From contig DASVQF010000042.1 of NCBI GenBank assembly GCA_036389315.1, forward strand, positions 124,001-188,000: a stretch of DNA of 64,000 nt, written 5' to 3'. Every line of letters begins with the position of its first letter. Within the stretch, counting starts at the first letter, position 1. The notes under the pieces are model-generated. The model was not told the origin of the DNA, made no database searches, and saw nothing but the letters and a program-made list of their open reading frames with translations. Of this stretch, positions 50,662-59,647 are shown in pieces. The DNA is from DASQYE01 sp036389315. Lineage in GTDB: Bacteria > Acidobacteriota > Blastocatellia > Pyrinomonadales > Pyrinomonadaceae. The position numbers were made by a program, and so were the translations under genes.

Positions 50662-51552
50662 ATGAAAAGACCGATTCGCATCCTATTGCAAACGACCATC
50701 CCGCACGCAGAGGACGACTGGCACATCGGCAGGTTCTCTCTGCTCAAGGAGCACCTCTCCGCTCTGCTGGACGAAGAGGGGCGACCGCTCTGTCAGGTCA
50801 CGGCGCGCGACCGCGAGGTCAAGGGCGAGGTGGACGACGAAGTGCTGAGCCGCCTGGACGCGACCGATTTCGATGAGCTGTGGCTCTTCGCGGTGGACAC
50901 GGGCGACGGGTTGACGGCGGCCGATTGCCAGGGCATCACGCGCTTTCGCCAGCGCGGCGGCGGCATCCTCTCGACACGCGATCATCAAGACCTGGGCTCT
51001 TCGCTCTGCACCCTGGGCGGTGTCGGGCGCGCGCACTTCTTTCACAGCAAGCATCAAGACCCGGACGAGACAAGGCGCACGCGCGACGATCAGGATACGA
51101 AAGAGATCACCTGGCCCAACTATCATTCGGGCAGCAACGGCGATTATCAACTGCTTGAGCCCGCCGGGCCCGTACACGAGCTGCTGCTCGACGCTTCGTC
51201 CCCGTCGGGCTACGTACGCTATTTCCCGGCCCATCCGCATGAGGGCGCAGTCGGCGTGCCGCCGGGCGAGCCGGGCGCGCGAGTGATTGCGACCGGCACG
51301 AGCCAGGTCACAAATCGTCCCTTCAACCTGATCGTCGCTTTCGAGAAGGAGCGCGACGATCACGGCAACCTGCTCGGGCGAGCCGTGGCCGAGTCCAGCT
51401 TTCACCATTTCGTAGACTACAACTGGGACACTTCGATGGGCTGCCCGAGCTTTCTGGCCGAGCCCCCGGGCGACGAGATTAAGAGAGAGCCCGAACGGCT
51501 CGAAGATGTGAAGACTTACGTGCGTAACCTGGCCCTGTGGCTCGCCGGGTGA
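50662..51552 (+). CDS. Conserved hypothetical protein, ThuA/class-I-amidotransferase-like fold possible
   Basis: 296 residues. A Rossmann-like layout: RILLQTTIPHAEDDWHIGRF, FDELWLFAVDTGDGLTAADC, ITRFRQRGGGILSTRDHQDL, GGVGRAHFFHSKHQD, then ARVIATGTSQVTNRPFNLIV and SSFHHFVDYNWDTSMGCPSF. The order (strand-turn near the start, R-G-G-G-I-L loop in the middle, His-rich end) resembles ThuA-like proteins, but the catalytic Cys-His-Glu triad is not evident. It is 35 bases before the alpha/beta hydrolase gene and likely forms an operon with it. Confidence 0.55.
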   Translation: MKRPIRILLQTTIPHAEDDWHIGRFSLLKEHLSALLDEEGRPLCQVTARDREVKGEVDDEVLSRLDATDFDELWLFAVDTGDGLTAADCQGITRFRQRGGGILSTRDHQDLGSSLCTLGGVGRAHFFHSKHQDPDETRRTRDDQDTKEITWPNYHSGSNGDYQLLEPAGPVHELLLDASSPSGYVRYFPAHPHEGAVGVPPGEPGARVIATGTSQVTNRPFNLIVAFEKERDDHGNLLGRAVAESSFHHFVDYNWDTSMGCPSFLAEPPGDEIKREPERLEDVKTYVRNLALWLAG

Positions 51553-51586
51553 GCCGGAGAAGCGGCGCAAAGAAGAGGTATCCTTG

Positions 51587-52711
51587 ATGAGAGGCGAAAG
51601 CGTCGAGCATACGGAAAGAGAGCCCACGGCGGAAGCAGCGTCGCGCGAGCTGTCGGTCTACGACCCGTTCGCGCGTGGGCCGCTGCCCGTGGGCGTGCGT
51701 ACCATCCGGGCGCACGACGGCGCGCGTGATCGCCTGTTTCCCTGCGAGGTCTGGTATCCGGCCGCGCAGCAGCATGAGGGGCAGGATATTGCGCCCGAAA
51801 CTATGGATGTCTTCACAGTGCCGCCGACCAAAGCGCAGCGCAGCCAACAGGCCGTGCGTGATGCACAGGCGCGGCCCGGCTCCTATCCGCTCCTCATCTT
51901 CTCGCACAGCAGCGGAGCGGGCCGATTGAGCGCCACCTTTCTTTGCACTCACTTGAGCAGCCACGGCTACCTGGTCGCGGCCCTCGATCACTCCGAGGTC
52001 GTAGCAACAGAGCTGGCCCGTAAGGCCGACGAGACCGAAGAGCAGAAGAGGGCGCGATGGGAAGCCCTGATCGCGAGCCGTGTGCCAGACATACGCTTTC
52101 TGCTGGATCAACTGCTCGGCGGCGGGGCTTGGGCCCACTCGGCAGCCGTGCTCGACCCTCATCGAATCGGAATCGTCGGACACAGCTTTGGCGGTTGGAC
52201 GGCGCTCGCCGCGACCGGAGCCGAGCCGCGTATTGCAGCCGTGGTGGCGCTCGCGCCGGGCGGAAGCTCAAATCCGAAACCGGGGATTCTTCCCGTGCGG
52301 CTTACCTTCGATTGGGGGCGCGACGTGCCGACGCTCCTGCTGGTTGCGGAGAACGACGCTTCGCTGCCGCTCGACGGAATGTACGAGATATTCGAGCGGA
52401 CTCCGGCGACGAAGCGAATGCTCATCCTGCGCCGGGCCGATCACATGCACTTCATGGACAACGTGGAGGAGCTGCACGAGGCCGTGCGGACTATGCCGTG
52501 GCCGGGTGAGCTGTCCTGGCTGCCCACGGAGATGAAGCCGATCACTGAGCTCTCGTCCGGCGAGCAGGCCCACTTATTCGTGCGTGGGCTCACCCTCTGC
52601 CACATGGACGCGACTTTGAAGCGATGCGAGGAGGCGCAGCGCCTCTTAGCGGGCGACATCGAATCGGCGCTCGCCTCGCGCGGCGTAGAAGTAATCCTTC
52701 ATCAGCCCTGA
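51587..52711 (+). CDS. Alpha/beta hydrolase, PAF-acetylhydrolase/dienelactone-hydrolase-like
   Basis: 374 residues from ATG 51587. The start of the fold reads VGVRTIRAHDGARDRLFPCE then VWYPA, typical of PAF-acetylhydrolase-like proteins. Oxyanion region LLIFSHSSGAGRLSATFL, nucleophile elbow IGIVGHSFGGWTALAATGAE (Ser), acid LLLVAENDASLPLDGMYEIF (Asp), His in LRRADHMHFMDNVE. The last 90 residues form a helical extension. No signal peptide, so cytoplasmic. Substrate unknown, probably an ester or lipid. Confidence 0.8.
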   Translation: MRGESVEHTEREPTAEAASRELSVYDPFARGPLPVGVRTIRAHDGARDRLFPCEVWYPAAQQHEGQDIAPETMDVFTVPPTKAQRSQQAVRDAQARPGSYPLLIFSHSSGAGRLSATFLCTHLSSHGYLVAALDHSEVVATELARKADETEEQKRARWEALIASRVPDIRFLLDQLLGGGAWAHSAAVLDPHRIGIVGHSFGGWTALAATGAEPRIAAVVALAPGGSSNPKPGILPVRLTFDWGRDVPTLLLVAENDASLPLDGMYEIFERTPATKRMLILRRADHMHFMDNVEELHEAVRTMPWPGELSWLPTEMKPITELSSGEQAHLFVRGLTLCHMDATLKRCEEAQRLLAGDIESALASRGVEVILHQP

Positions 52712-52955
52712 CCGAAGACAAAAGCCCTTAGCGGGCGACGGCGGGAACATGCTTTTCATCCTTCCCGTTTCCTTTACCGCAGGCGGATCGCTTCACCCCT
52801 GACCTCATTTGTCCGGCATTCTTTGCAGCCACCCGGCGCTAAAATATTGCGCCGCCGCTCGTCGGCCACTCATTTCCCGCCAGATTTCCATGCGGCATCA
52901 TGTTTGCCCTGCCTGTGGCCGCAAGGTTGTCAGGAGTGGCTGCTTGGTTTACGTG

Positions 52956-53567
52956 ATGAGACATCTGCTTCGGAGCGTGCAGCGGCGACGCTTGCGCGAG
53001 CGCAGGCGGCGGCGCGTGGGCAGGGCTTACGATATGGCTTTGGAGGTAGCGCGCGTGATTCCTCGCCGGACGCGCGTGCTCGACGTTGGCTGCGGCAGCG
53101 GTTTCATCGCGCATCACCTGACGGCCATGCTCGGCGCAAAGGTCACGGGGATTGATCTGGGGGAGAGGGCCGACGCTGCAATCGAATATTTGAGCTATGA
53201 CGGCAGGCGGTTTCCGCTGCCGAACCATTCTTTCGGCGCTGTGCTGCTCTGCTACGTCCTGCATCACGCGCAAGACCTCGCGTTGGTCTTGAGTGAAGTG
53301 CGCCGCGTCCTGTGCGAGGGCGGCCTGGTCGTCGTCTACGAAGACATTCCGCAGAGCTTGTGGGATCGCTTTGTGTGCTGGACGCATGACCTGCGCTGGC
53401 GAGGGCGCACGGGCCACTGCTTCTTTCGCCGTGAGACGGACTGGCCCGCGCTGTTCGCCGCTTTCGGTTTCGAGGTGGTGACAGAGCGGCCCCTCTCGCG
53501 CTGGCGCAACCTGGCCCATCCCGTGCGCCGCAGATTCTACCTCCTGAAGTCGCAGAGCGCGCGCTGA
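52956..53567 (+). CDS. SAM-dependent methyltransferase (Methyltransf_11 type)
   Basis: 203 residues from ATG 52956; the frame is open further upstream (TTG 52809, ATG 52890), where CPACGRKVV could be a zinc knuckle, so the start is uncertain. An Arg-rich helix (RRRLRERRRRRVGRAYDMAL) leads to motif I RVLDVGCGSGFIAHHLTAML, acidic TGIDLGER, then RFPLPNHSFGAVLLCYVLHH and VLCEGGLVVVYEDIP. The end (WPALFAAFGFEVVTERPLSR) is standard. Target unknown. It is 240 bases past the hydrolase gene. Confidence 0.8.
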   Translation: MRHLLRSVQRRRLRERRRRRVGRAYDMALEVARVIPRRTRVLDVGCGSGFIAHHLTAMLGAKVTGIDLGERADAAIEYLSYDGRRFPLPNHSFGAVLLCYVLHHAQDLALVLSEVRRVLCEGGLVVVYEDIPQSLWDRFVCWTHDLRWRGRTGHCFFRRETDWPALFAAFGFEVVTERPLSRWRNLAHPVRRRFYLLKSQSAR

Positions 53568-53804
53568 AAAGCGAGCTGCTCTCGCTTTCCCGCCGGAACC
53601 GATTCGGATATATTCATAGCCGATGAGAGCGAGTGTGAAAAGACCGGTCGCACACATCTGCGCTCTGGTAATGAAGCCTTCACGGTCTCGATTCCTGGAA
53701 CTCCGGCCGTCAACCGGCGTGAATATCGCATGGGGCATATGAACGCCTGCGGGGATGCTCGGCAGCGTTTCTCATGCAGGTCTACAAACTTTAGCCGAAG
53801 AGCC

Positions 53805-54449
53805 ATGAACGCATTCGTCAAAGCAGCTTTCATCACCACCCTTTTCATCGCCAGTGCTGCGCCTTTGGCGGCGCAAAGGGGCCCCGAGCCGAGACGCGAG
53901 CGACAGCCCGCCGGTCGGGAAAGAGCCGCCCGCACAGCCGAGCCCTTGACGCTCTTCTCCGAGCCTCTGACCAATCTGGAAGAGATGGAAGCAAAGGCCG
54001 GCACAGTCATCGTCAAGAACTACACCATCATCGGGTCTGCTTCAGGGTTCGGGGGCGCGCTCACCGTCACGGCCTACGAGTTCGCAGATGTCCAGTCGGG
54101 CCGCAAGGAGTACGGCGTCGGCGTCGAGATAGAGGAAAGCGGGCGCTCCTCTGAAAGGGCGGACGTGGAGAAGGTATATGTCGATTATGACGAGATAGAC
54201 GGGCTGGTCAAGGGAATTGATTACATCATTAAGCTGGAGAAAAGCGCGACGCTGGAAAACTTCGAGGCGCAGTACAAGACCAAAGCTGACCTGACCGTCA
54301 CGACTTTCAACAGGGCTACGGGCATGCTTCGCGCAGCCGTCTCAAGCGGCCTGTTGGGGAGGGCGAGGGTCGGCCTGACGCTCGGGAGCCTGGCCGATTT
54401 CCGCAAGCTGCTCGTAGATGCTCGAACCGCATTAGACAAAATCAAGTGA
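53805..54449 (+). CDS. Exported protein of unknown function
   Basis: 214 residues from ATG 53805, chosen for the signal peptide (FVKAAFITTLFIASAAPLAA, then QRGPEPRRE). After a charged linker the mature domain is beta-rich: TVIVKNYTIIGSASGFGGAL, TVTAYEFADVQSGRKEYGVG, VYVDYDEIDGLVKGIDYIIK, then KADLTVTTFNRATGMLRAAV and LADFRKLLVDARTALDKIK. This matches a common acidobacterial secreted/periplasmic family of unknown role. Monocistronic by appearance. Confidence 0.65.
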   Translation: MNAFVKAAFITTLFIASAAPLAAQRGPEPRRERQPAGRERAARTAEPLTLFSEPLTNLEEMEAKAGTVIVKNYTIIGSASGFGGALTVTAYEFADVQSGRKEYGVGVEIEESGRSSERADVEKVYVDYDEIDGLVKGIDYIIKLEKSATLENFEAQYKTKADLTVTTFNRATGMLRAAVSSGLLGRARVGLTLGSLADFRKLLVDARTALDKIK

Positions 54450-54493
54450 CGAGCTTTGGGCCCACCGCGCACAGCCTGGATGGACGGCCCCAC

Positions 54494-54802
54494 CTATCTC
54501 GTCAGCGAAGACTTCATGCTGTGTATGACGGCGGCCTCGCATTGCACTTCCGTGCCGTCCGGCAAGGGATGCATCCAGCCGTAGACCTTACCGCTCCCGC
54601 CGTAGACGTAAGGCTTGTTGCGATACTCAAGCCAGTAGCTTGAATGGCACCACCCGCAGACGGCGTGCGCCGACTCCTCGTACGCCTGGACGAGCGTGTC
54701 ACGCAGAGCGGCGCTTATTAACTCACCTTCTCTCTCCGGCTCGCATGAGACGAGCGACCTTCTCAGGCTCTCCGCTCTCTCTTCAACATCCTGGTTTGTC
54801 AT
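54494..54802 (-). CDS. Small hypothetical protein with CxxC
   Basis: 102 residues. An acidic helical start (QDVEERAESLRRSLVSCEPE) is followed by AHAVCGWCHSSYWLEY (C-x2-C) and a beta-rich end (KPYVYGGSGKVYGWMHPLPD then GTEVQCEAAVIHS). The C-x2-C plus later Cys could bind zinc. A TATAAT ends only 4 bases before the ATG on the minus strand, so the message may be leaderless. No family recognised. Confidence 0.5.
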   Translation of the reverse strand: MTNQDVEERAESLRRSLVSCEPEREGELISAALRDTLVQAYEESAHAVCGWCHSSYWLEYRNKPYVYGGSGKVYGWMHPLPDGTEVQCEAAVIHSMKSSLTR

Positions 54803-54832
54803 GGGGCCATTATAGCAATTCCGTGCGAGCCT

Positions 54833-55096
54833 TCATCGCCCCTGTGCGAGGAGCGAGGTGCGGCAGATAAGCAGCGCGCCCGCCTCCGGCTCCGTCCAGT
54901 GAAGGCTGCCCGCCTCGGCCCAGCGCAAGACCTGCCTCGAAGTTACGCCGAGCAACGCGGCCGCTTCCTCCATCGTCAACATAAGGCTTTCAGCGCCGCA
55001 CGCTTCGCACCACAGGACGCGCTTCCGCTCTCGCCGTCGTCGCCTGATGAGGATGACGCGCTCCGTCTCGACGATGATCTCTGTTCTTCTTTTCAT
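54833..55096 (-). CDS. Small MerR/excisionase-like HTH protein with CxxC
   Basis: 87 residues. A basic strand region (EIIVETERVILIRRRRRERK) precedes LWCEACGAESLMLTMEEAAA, LLGVTSRQVLRWAEAGSLHW and EPEAGALLICRTSLL. The C-E-A-C knuckle followed by a MerR/Xis-type HTH ending in L-L-I-C is a short family repeatedly seen in Acidobacteriota. It should bind DNA; targets unknown. It is divergent from the winged-helix/hydrolase/cyclase gene 200 bases away. Confidence 0.7.
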   Translation of the reverse strand: MKRRTEIIVETERVILIRRRRRERKRVLWCEACGAESLMLTMEEAAALLGVTSRQVLRWAEAGSLHWTEPEAGALLICRTSLLAQGR

Positions 55097-55293
55097 CTTC
55101 AGCCCTCGGTCACCGAGAATCTGTTTTCACACCTCCCCGATTGCGATACAATTGGCGACGCCCCAGTCAACCGCATGCCCCAAGACGCCCGGTCACTCGT
55201 CCGCGCTTGAGAATAGTCTCGGGCCCGGCCGGAGGTCTTTAGAAAGCTCTGAGACTTTCCTGATGTTTTCTTCAAAAAGTTCTGAAGGACGCC

Positions 55294-57168
55294 ATGAGTA
55301 GAGGGGTCAAACGTCTATACCGGTTCGGGCGCTTCAAGTTGAACAAGGCCGAGCGCCTGCTGCTGTGCGACTCGACGCCCGTGCCGCTCACGCCCAAAGT
55401 CTTCGACACGCTGCTGGTGCTGGTCGAAAACAGCGGGCACGTCGTCAGCAAAGAAGAGCTGATTCAAAAGGTTTGGCCCGACAGCTTTGTCGAAGAGAAC
55501 AATCTGGCGCAGAACATCTCCATCCTCCGCAAGGCCCTGGGCGAAGGCGCGTCCGGCCTCAAGTTCATCGAGACCGTGCCGAAGCGCGGCTATCGTTTCG
55601 TCGCAGATGTCAGCGGACGCGCCGAAGACGAGACCGAAATAGTCATCCACGAGCGCACACGCGCAAGGGTCATCATCGAAGAAGAGGACGAGACGGAGCC
55701 TCCCGCAGCCGTCGTCGCCAAGCATCCGCTATCGAACGCGGCCGACAGTCCCAAGAGGCTCGCCCCGCCGCGTTCCGCCGAAGCTGACCACGCGAAGCTG
55801 CCGACACCCGAGACACATTACGCGCAAAGCGGCGATGTCAACATAGCCTATCAGGTCGTGGGCGACGGGCCGCTCGATCTGGTCTTCGTCATGGGCTGGG
55901 TCTCGCACCTGGAATACTTCTGGCAGGAGCCCTCTTTCGCCCGCTTCCTGACGCGCCTGGCCTCCTTCTCGCGCCTCATCCTCTTCGACAAACGCGGGAC
56001 GGGCTTGAGCGACCGCGTGCCTATTAAAGAGCTTCCGACCCTTGAGCAGCGCATGGACGACGTGCGCGTCGTGATGGAGGCCGTCGGGTCAAAGAGCGCC
56101 GCGCTCTGCGGCGTCTCCGAAGGTGGGCCCATGTGCAGCCTCTTCGCGGCCACCTATCCGGAGAAGACAAACGCGCTCGTCATGATCGGCACTTACGCCA
56201 AGCGCATCTGGGCCCCCGAATACCCCTGGGCTCCGACGCAGGCCGAGCGGCAGGAGTTTTATGAAGAGCTACAGCGCCATTGGGGTGGGCCAGTCGGCCT
56301 GGAGGAACGCGCGCCGAGCGTCGCCGATGACCCGCATTTCCGCGAGTGGTGGGCCACCTACCTGCGCATGGGGGCGAGTCCCGGCGCGGCCCTGGCCCTC
56401 ACCAAAATGAATGCAGACATTGACGTGCGGCACGTTTTGGAATCCATACGCGTTCCCACGCTCGTCATACACCGGGCCCACGACCAGTGCTTGAAAGTCG
56501 AAGAGGGGCGCTACGTGGCCTCGCGCATTCCGGGCGCGAAATATCTTGAGTTGCCGGGCGTAGATCATCTTCCGTTCGTCGGCGACCAGGACGCCATCCT
56601 CGACGAGATAGAAGAGTTCCTGACGGGCGTGCGCCATGCTCCGGATTACGACCGCGTGCTGGCGACAGTCGTCTTCACACGCCTGACTGACGCCGTGGGC
56701 CAAGCCGCACGCCTCGGAGAAGAGCCGTGGCGCAAGCTTCTGGAAAGATATACTTCGCACGTCAAGCGCGAGCTTGAGTTGTTCCGTGGCCGCGAGGTCG
56801 AGATGTCTGAGGGCAATTTGCTGGCGACCTTCGACGGCCCGGCGCGGGCCATTCGCGCCGCAACAGCCATCTCGGAGGCGGCCGCGCGCCTGCGGATAAG
56901 CGTCCGCGCCGGGCTGCATACGGGCGAGTGCGATTGCGTGGGTGATCGAGTGGGCGGCATCGCCGTCCGGATCGGCGCGCACGTCGTCGAGCACGCCCGG
57001 CCGGGCGAAGTCCTCGTCTCGCACACGGTTAAAGACCTGGTGGCCGGCGCAGGCATCGGTTTTACCGAGCGCGGCGCGCACATTTTGGAGGGGGTGCCGG
57101 GCGAGTGGCGGCTCTTCGCAGTCGAGCGGGCCCACTCCGCTATTGAAAAGCCGGACGTAAAGGCGTAG
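55294..57168 (+). CDS. Winged-helix regulator fused to alpha/beta hydrolase and degenerate cyclase domain
   Basis: 624 residues, AAGGA 7 bases before the ATG. OmpR-type winged helix (8-105): YRFGRFKLNKAERLLL, VPLTPKVFDTLLVLVENSGH, NLAQNISILRKALGEG, TVPKRGYRFVADV. Linker to about 165. Alpha/beta hydrolase (170-440): IAYQVVGDGPLDLVFVMGWV, LFDKRGTGLSDR, elbow CGVSEGGPM (Ser), end LPGVDHLPFVGD (His). Class III cyclase-like domain (445-610): VVFTRLTDAVG and LLATFDGPARAIRAATAISE, GLHTGECD. Both metal Asp of the cyclase appear replaced (F-T-D to F-T-R; G-D-G to S-E-G), so it is probably catalytically dead and sensory. Confidence 0.85.
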   Translation: MSRGVKRLYRFGRFKLNKAERLLLCDSTPVPLTPKVFDTLLVLVENSGHVVSKEELIQKVWPDSFVEENNLAQNISILRKALGEGASGLKFIETVPKRGYRFVADVSGRAEDETEIVIHERTRARVIIEEEDETEPPAAVVAKHPLSNAADSPKRLAPPRSAEADHAKLPTPETHYAQSGDVNIAYQVVGDGPLDLVFVMGWVSHLEYFWQEPSFARFLTRLASFSRLILFDKRGTGLSDRVPIKELPTLEQRMDDVRVVMEAVGSKSAALCGVSEGGPMCSLFAATYPEKTNALVMIGTYAKRIWAPEYPWAPTQAERQEFYEELQRHWGGPVGLEERAPSVADDPHFREWWATYLRMGASPGAALALTKMNADIDVRHVLESIRVPTLVIHRAHDQCLKVEEGRYVASRIPGAKYLELPGVDHLPFVGDQDAILDEIEEFLTGVRHAPDYDRVLATVVFTRLTDAVGQAARLGEEPWRKLLERYTSHVKRELELFRGREVEMSEGNLLATFDGPARAIRAATAISEAAARLRISVRAGLHTGECDCVGDRVGGIAVRIGAHVVEHARPGEVLVSHTVKDLVAGAGIGFTERGAHILEGVPGEWRLFAVERAHSAIEKPDVKA

Positions 57169-57438
57169 TATAGGCGCGCTTTTGCAGAAAGTCTGGTTTG
57201 AGGAGGCCGTTCGGTTCACCGAAAACTCATAACTCTTTCAGAAAAAATTCAGACTGCCCTAAAGACACCTCACTTCATTCCGGTTAAATTGCCCGTAGTC
57301 GGCAAAAAACAAATCTTAATGCGTCGGCAAAAGTCAGTGACCTGATTCGTCGTCGTTCATTGAGCATAAATAAGGCAGGAGACGCCCTCTGTGCGTCATC
57401 CATTTCCAACCACCTACAGATATGAAGGAGACTCCCAA

Positions 57439-58380
57439 ATGAAAACCCTTTCCACTACCCTTAAAGTTCTGACCTGTACAGTCTTCGTCCTGGCGCTTGC
57501 CTCCCTGGCCAACGCGCAGGCGACTCGCACCTGGGTCTCGGGCGTCGGCGACGACGTGAACCCTTGCTCCCGCACGGCTCCCTGCAAGACTTATGCTGGC
57601 GCGATCTCGAAAACGGCCAAGGACGGCGAGATCAGCACGCTCGACCCCGGAGGCTTCGGCGCAGTCACTATTACCAAGTCCATTACCATCAACGGCACGC
57701 ACGGACAGGGCTACGGCTCGATCCTGGCCGCTCTGACCACCGGCGTGATTATCAACATCACGGACGTAAACGATGTCCGCAAGACGGTTCGCCTGCGCAC
57801 GCTGGACATCAACGGCGCGAGCACGGGCATTGACGGCATCAGAATCAATTCCGCCTTGAAAGTCTACGTCGAGGACACGGTCATCGACGGCTTTACCAAT
57901 CGCGGCATCAACGACATACGCAATAACGCCAACGGCCACCTCTACGTCTCCGATTCGAAGGTCAGAAACACTGTGCAGAGCGGCATCGTGGTCTTGCCGA
58001 CTGCCCCCGGCAACATCATTGCGATGATTAATAACACCACCGTCCAGGGCAGCAGCTCGAATTCCGGCATCGCCTTCGACGGTAATGTGAAGGGGACGGT
58101 CAATCATTCGTTCGTCACCGGGCACACAGCCTCCGGGTTCTTCGCCAACGGAGCGGCCGAGATGACGATTGAAAGCTCTGTGTCGTCGCACAACGGGACG
58201 GGAATCCAGGCGAATTCGCCCGCCATCGTGCGACTCTTCAGCTCGACGGTCACCAACAACACGACGAGCATTCCGGCTGCCAGCCAGGCGCAGGTGCGGT
58301 CAACCAATCCGGCGACCAACAAGATTACGGGTAACACCACCAACAATCTGCCCACAGGGCCAGCAGTCACTCTCAACTAA
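57439..58380 (+). CDS. Secreted right-handed parallel beta-helix protein
   Basis: 313 residues from ATG 57439 (GAAGGAG upstream). Signal peptide (LKVLTCTVFVLALASLANAQ). The mature start WVSGVGDDVNPCSRTAPCKT and YAGAISKTAKDGEISTLDPG is the pectate-lyase-like entry block. Then come beta-helix rungs: SITINGTHGQGYGSILA, GIDGIRINSALKVYVEDTVI, SKVRNTVQSGIVVL, INNTTVQGSSSNSGIAFDGN, VTGHTASGFFANGAAEMTIE. No catalytic residues of lyases can be assigned, so a binding or adhesion role is equally likely. A strong terminator follows. Confidence 0.8.
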   Translation: MKTLSTTLKVLTCTVFVLALASLANAQATRTWVSGVGDDVNPCSRTAPCKTYAGAISKTAKDGEISTLDPGGFGAVTITKSITINGTHGQGYGSILAALTTGVIINITDVNDVRKTVRLRTLDINGASTGIDGIRINSALKVYVEDTVIDGFTNRGINDIRNNANGHLYVSDSKVRNTVQSGIVVLPTAPGNIIAMINNTTVQGSSSNSGIAFDGNVKGTVNHSFVTGHTASGFFANGAAEMTIESSVSSHNGTGIQANSPAIVRLFSSTVTNNTTSIPAASQAQVRSTNPATNKITGNTTNNLPTGPAVTLN

Positions 58381-58399
58381 TTCGGCTCTCGAAAGCTCT

Positions 58400-58450
58400 G
58401 GCCCGCCTCTGCTTGAATTGAGGCGGGCCGGCCAGAGAGGCTTTTCGATC
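58400..58450 (+). terminator. Terminator after beta-helix protein gene
   Basis: A 10-bp perfect stem GGCCCGCCTC (58400-58409) with GAGGCGGGCC (58420-58429), 10-nt loop, 20 bases past the stop; a weak TTTT follows after a second short pairing region. Confidence 0.65.
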
Positions 58451-58547
58451 AGCCAGCGTTCGAGTTAAGGCGAAGCCGGTCTCCCTCGGCCTTGGAGGCC
58501 CTCTTTACGCCTTATGCGTTAACCGTCTGTGCAGAGGAGATTTTATT

Positions 58548-59234
58548 ATGAGCAAGTTCCGTTTTTTCTGGAGTGCGCCAGTCAAGAGCATAACGTGCGC
58601 CGCACTTTTAGCGTTCTCGTTGGGCTTCATCGCACCGCGCTCGACCGCCGCCCAATCGGCCGACGGAAGCGTGAAGTTCTCGCTCGATGATGATTTGTCA
58701 AAGAACCTGGACTTCGTCGCCGTCACCAACAGGGACGGCAGCGCGAGCGGCCGCATGTCTTTCAGCGGCCCGGCAGAGTTTCCCGATCAGGATGTTGACG
58801 GCACGGGAAAGGGCGGCTTCAGCGGTAGAATAGAGAATCTACAGATCGATGCCGAGTTTGACGGCCTGGTGGTTGATCGCAACCGGGCAGTGATGAGCGG
58901 GACTGTCGTCGGCTCTACGCTCGGCGACTACGTCGGCCAGCGAGTGCTGCTGGTGGTCGAAGACAACGGGGCAGGCATCGAAGACAAAGCTGCCGACAAG
59001 CTGACCTGGGGCGTTTACAAACCGGCCGAGACGGGATGGATACCGTCGGACGCGGAAGTGAAGGACGACCGTGGGTGGAGCATGACCTGGCTCGCGACCG
59101 ATGCCGAGCGCAGAGACGATAAGGGATTCCAGATCACCCGTGAGTGGTCTCTCACCACTCATACTTTTCCGGTCTCGTCCTACGACTTCGTTGACCCGGC
59201 TTCAGGGGCCGGCAATATCACGGTCAAGCCTTAA
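58548..59234 (+). CDS. Exported beta-rich protein of unknown function
   Basis: 228 residues, GAGGAG upstream. Signal peptide (KSITCAALLAFSLGFIAPRS, cleavage near TAAQ). The mature domain has strands KFSLDDDLSKNLDFVAVTNR, GSASGRMSFSGPAEFPDQDV, FSGRIENLQIDAEFDGLVVD, RAVMSGTVVGSTLGDYVGQR, LLVVEDNGAGIEDKAADKLT. This lay-out, with a W-G-V-Y-K segment after the D-N-G turn, occurs in other acidobacterial secreted proteins. No enzymatic motif is visible. Confidence 0.65.
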   Translation: MSKFRFFWSAPVKSITCAALLAFSLGFIAPRSTAAQSADGSVKFSLDDDLSKNLDFVAVTNRDGSASGRMSFSGPAEFPDQDVDGTGKGGFSGRIENLQIDAEFDGLVVDRNRAVMSGTVVGSTLGDYVGQRVLLVVEDNGAGIEDKAADKLTWGVYKPAETGWIPSDAEVKDDRGWSMTWLATDAERRDDKGFQITREWSLTTHTFPVSSYDFVDPASGAGNITVKP

Positions 59235-59246
59235 GAAGGCCGAGCG

Positions 59247-59291
59247 CCTGAAGCTTTAAGACCTGAAGCTTTAAGACCTGAAGCTTTAAGA
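59247..59291. repeat. Three exact 15-bp tandem repeats
   Basis: CCTGAAGCTTTAAGA at 59247, 59262 and 59277, all identical, just past the stop of the exported protein gene. Non-coding; each unit has the internal palindrome AAGCTT. Confidence 0.9.
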
Positions 59292-59381
59292 GACGCCACG
59301 ACCCGAGATCCTTCGTGGCAACCCGGAATGGCGGCGATAGTCATAAGCTACCGCCGCCGTTCTTTGCTGTCACTCTTATCG

Positions 59382-59585
59382 TTAACCTGCACGGGTGGGC
59401 CCATCATCGTCATCGCCTGCGCCTTCCGCTTCACCGGCAACCTCTGCTCGCTTCGCTTCAGCATCCCTGCCGGTTGCGCCGCCCGCCCCAGTAGTACTGC
59501 CGCCCTGTTCGCTGCCCGTAGCGCCGCCCGCGCCGGTCGTCCGGCCCTCGTCTTCGCCTTCTATCTCGTCGTCGTCTTCCGCCAT
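59382..59585 (-). CDS. Small acidic Gly/Ala/Thr-rich protein
   Basis: 67 residues. AAAGGAG stands 7 bases before the ATG, so it is probably translated. The composition is extreme: an acidic start (MAEDDDEIEGEDEG), two TTGAGGATG units separated by SEQGGS, a mixed-charge middle (RDAEAKRAEVAGEAEGA) and a poly-Asp end (GDDDDGPTRAG). It is predicted to be disordered. No homologous family is known to me. It lies 62 bases before the 3' end of the TPR gene... on the downstream side, in the same orientation. Confidence 0.55.
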   Translation of the reverse strand: MAEDDDEIEGEDEGRTTGAGGATGSEQGGSTTGAGGATGRDAEAKRAEVAGEAEGAGDDDDGPTRAG

Positions 59586-59647
59586 GACTCTTCTCCTTTA
59601 CGTGCTCGATTGTCGGATGGCTGTTGTCTAATCTTGCGCCGCCCCGC

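Noticed and set aside
50683..51627. 314-codon minus-strand frame
   Set aside because: Antisense to the conserved 296-residue gene; composition is non-protein-like.
56269..57219. 316-codon minus-strand frame
   Set aside because: Antisense to the winged-helix/hydrolase/cyclase gene.
57439..58380. Pectate lyase annotation
   Set aside because: The beta-helix fold is clear, but the Asp/Arg catalytic residues of lyases cannot be identified.
59247..59291. Possible CRISPR array
   Set aside because: The 15-bp units are directly adjacent with no spacers and no cas genes.
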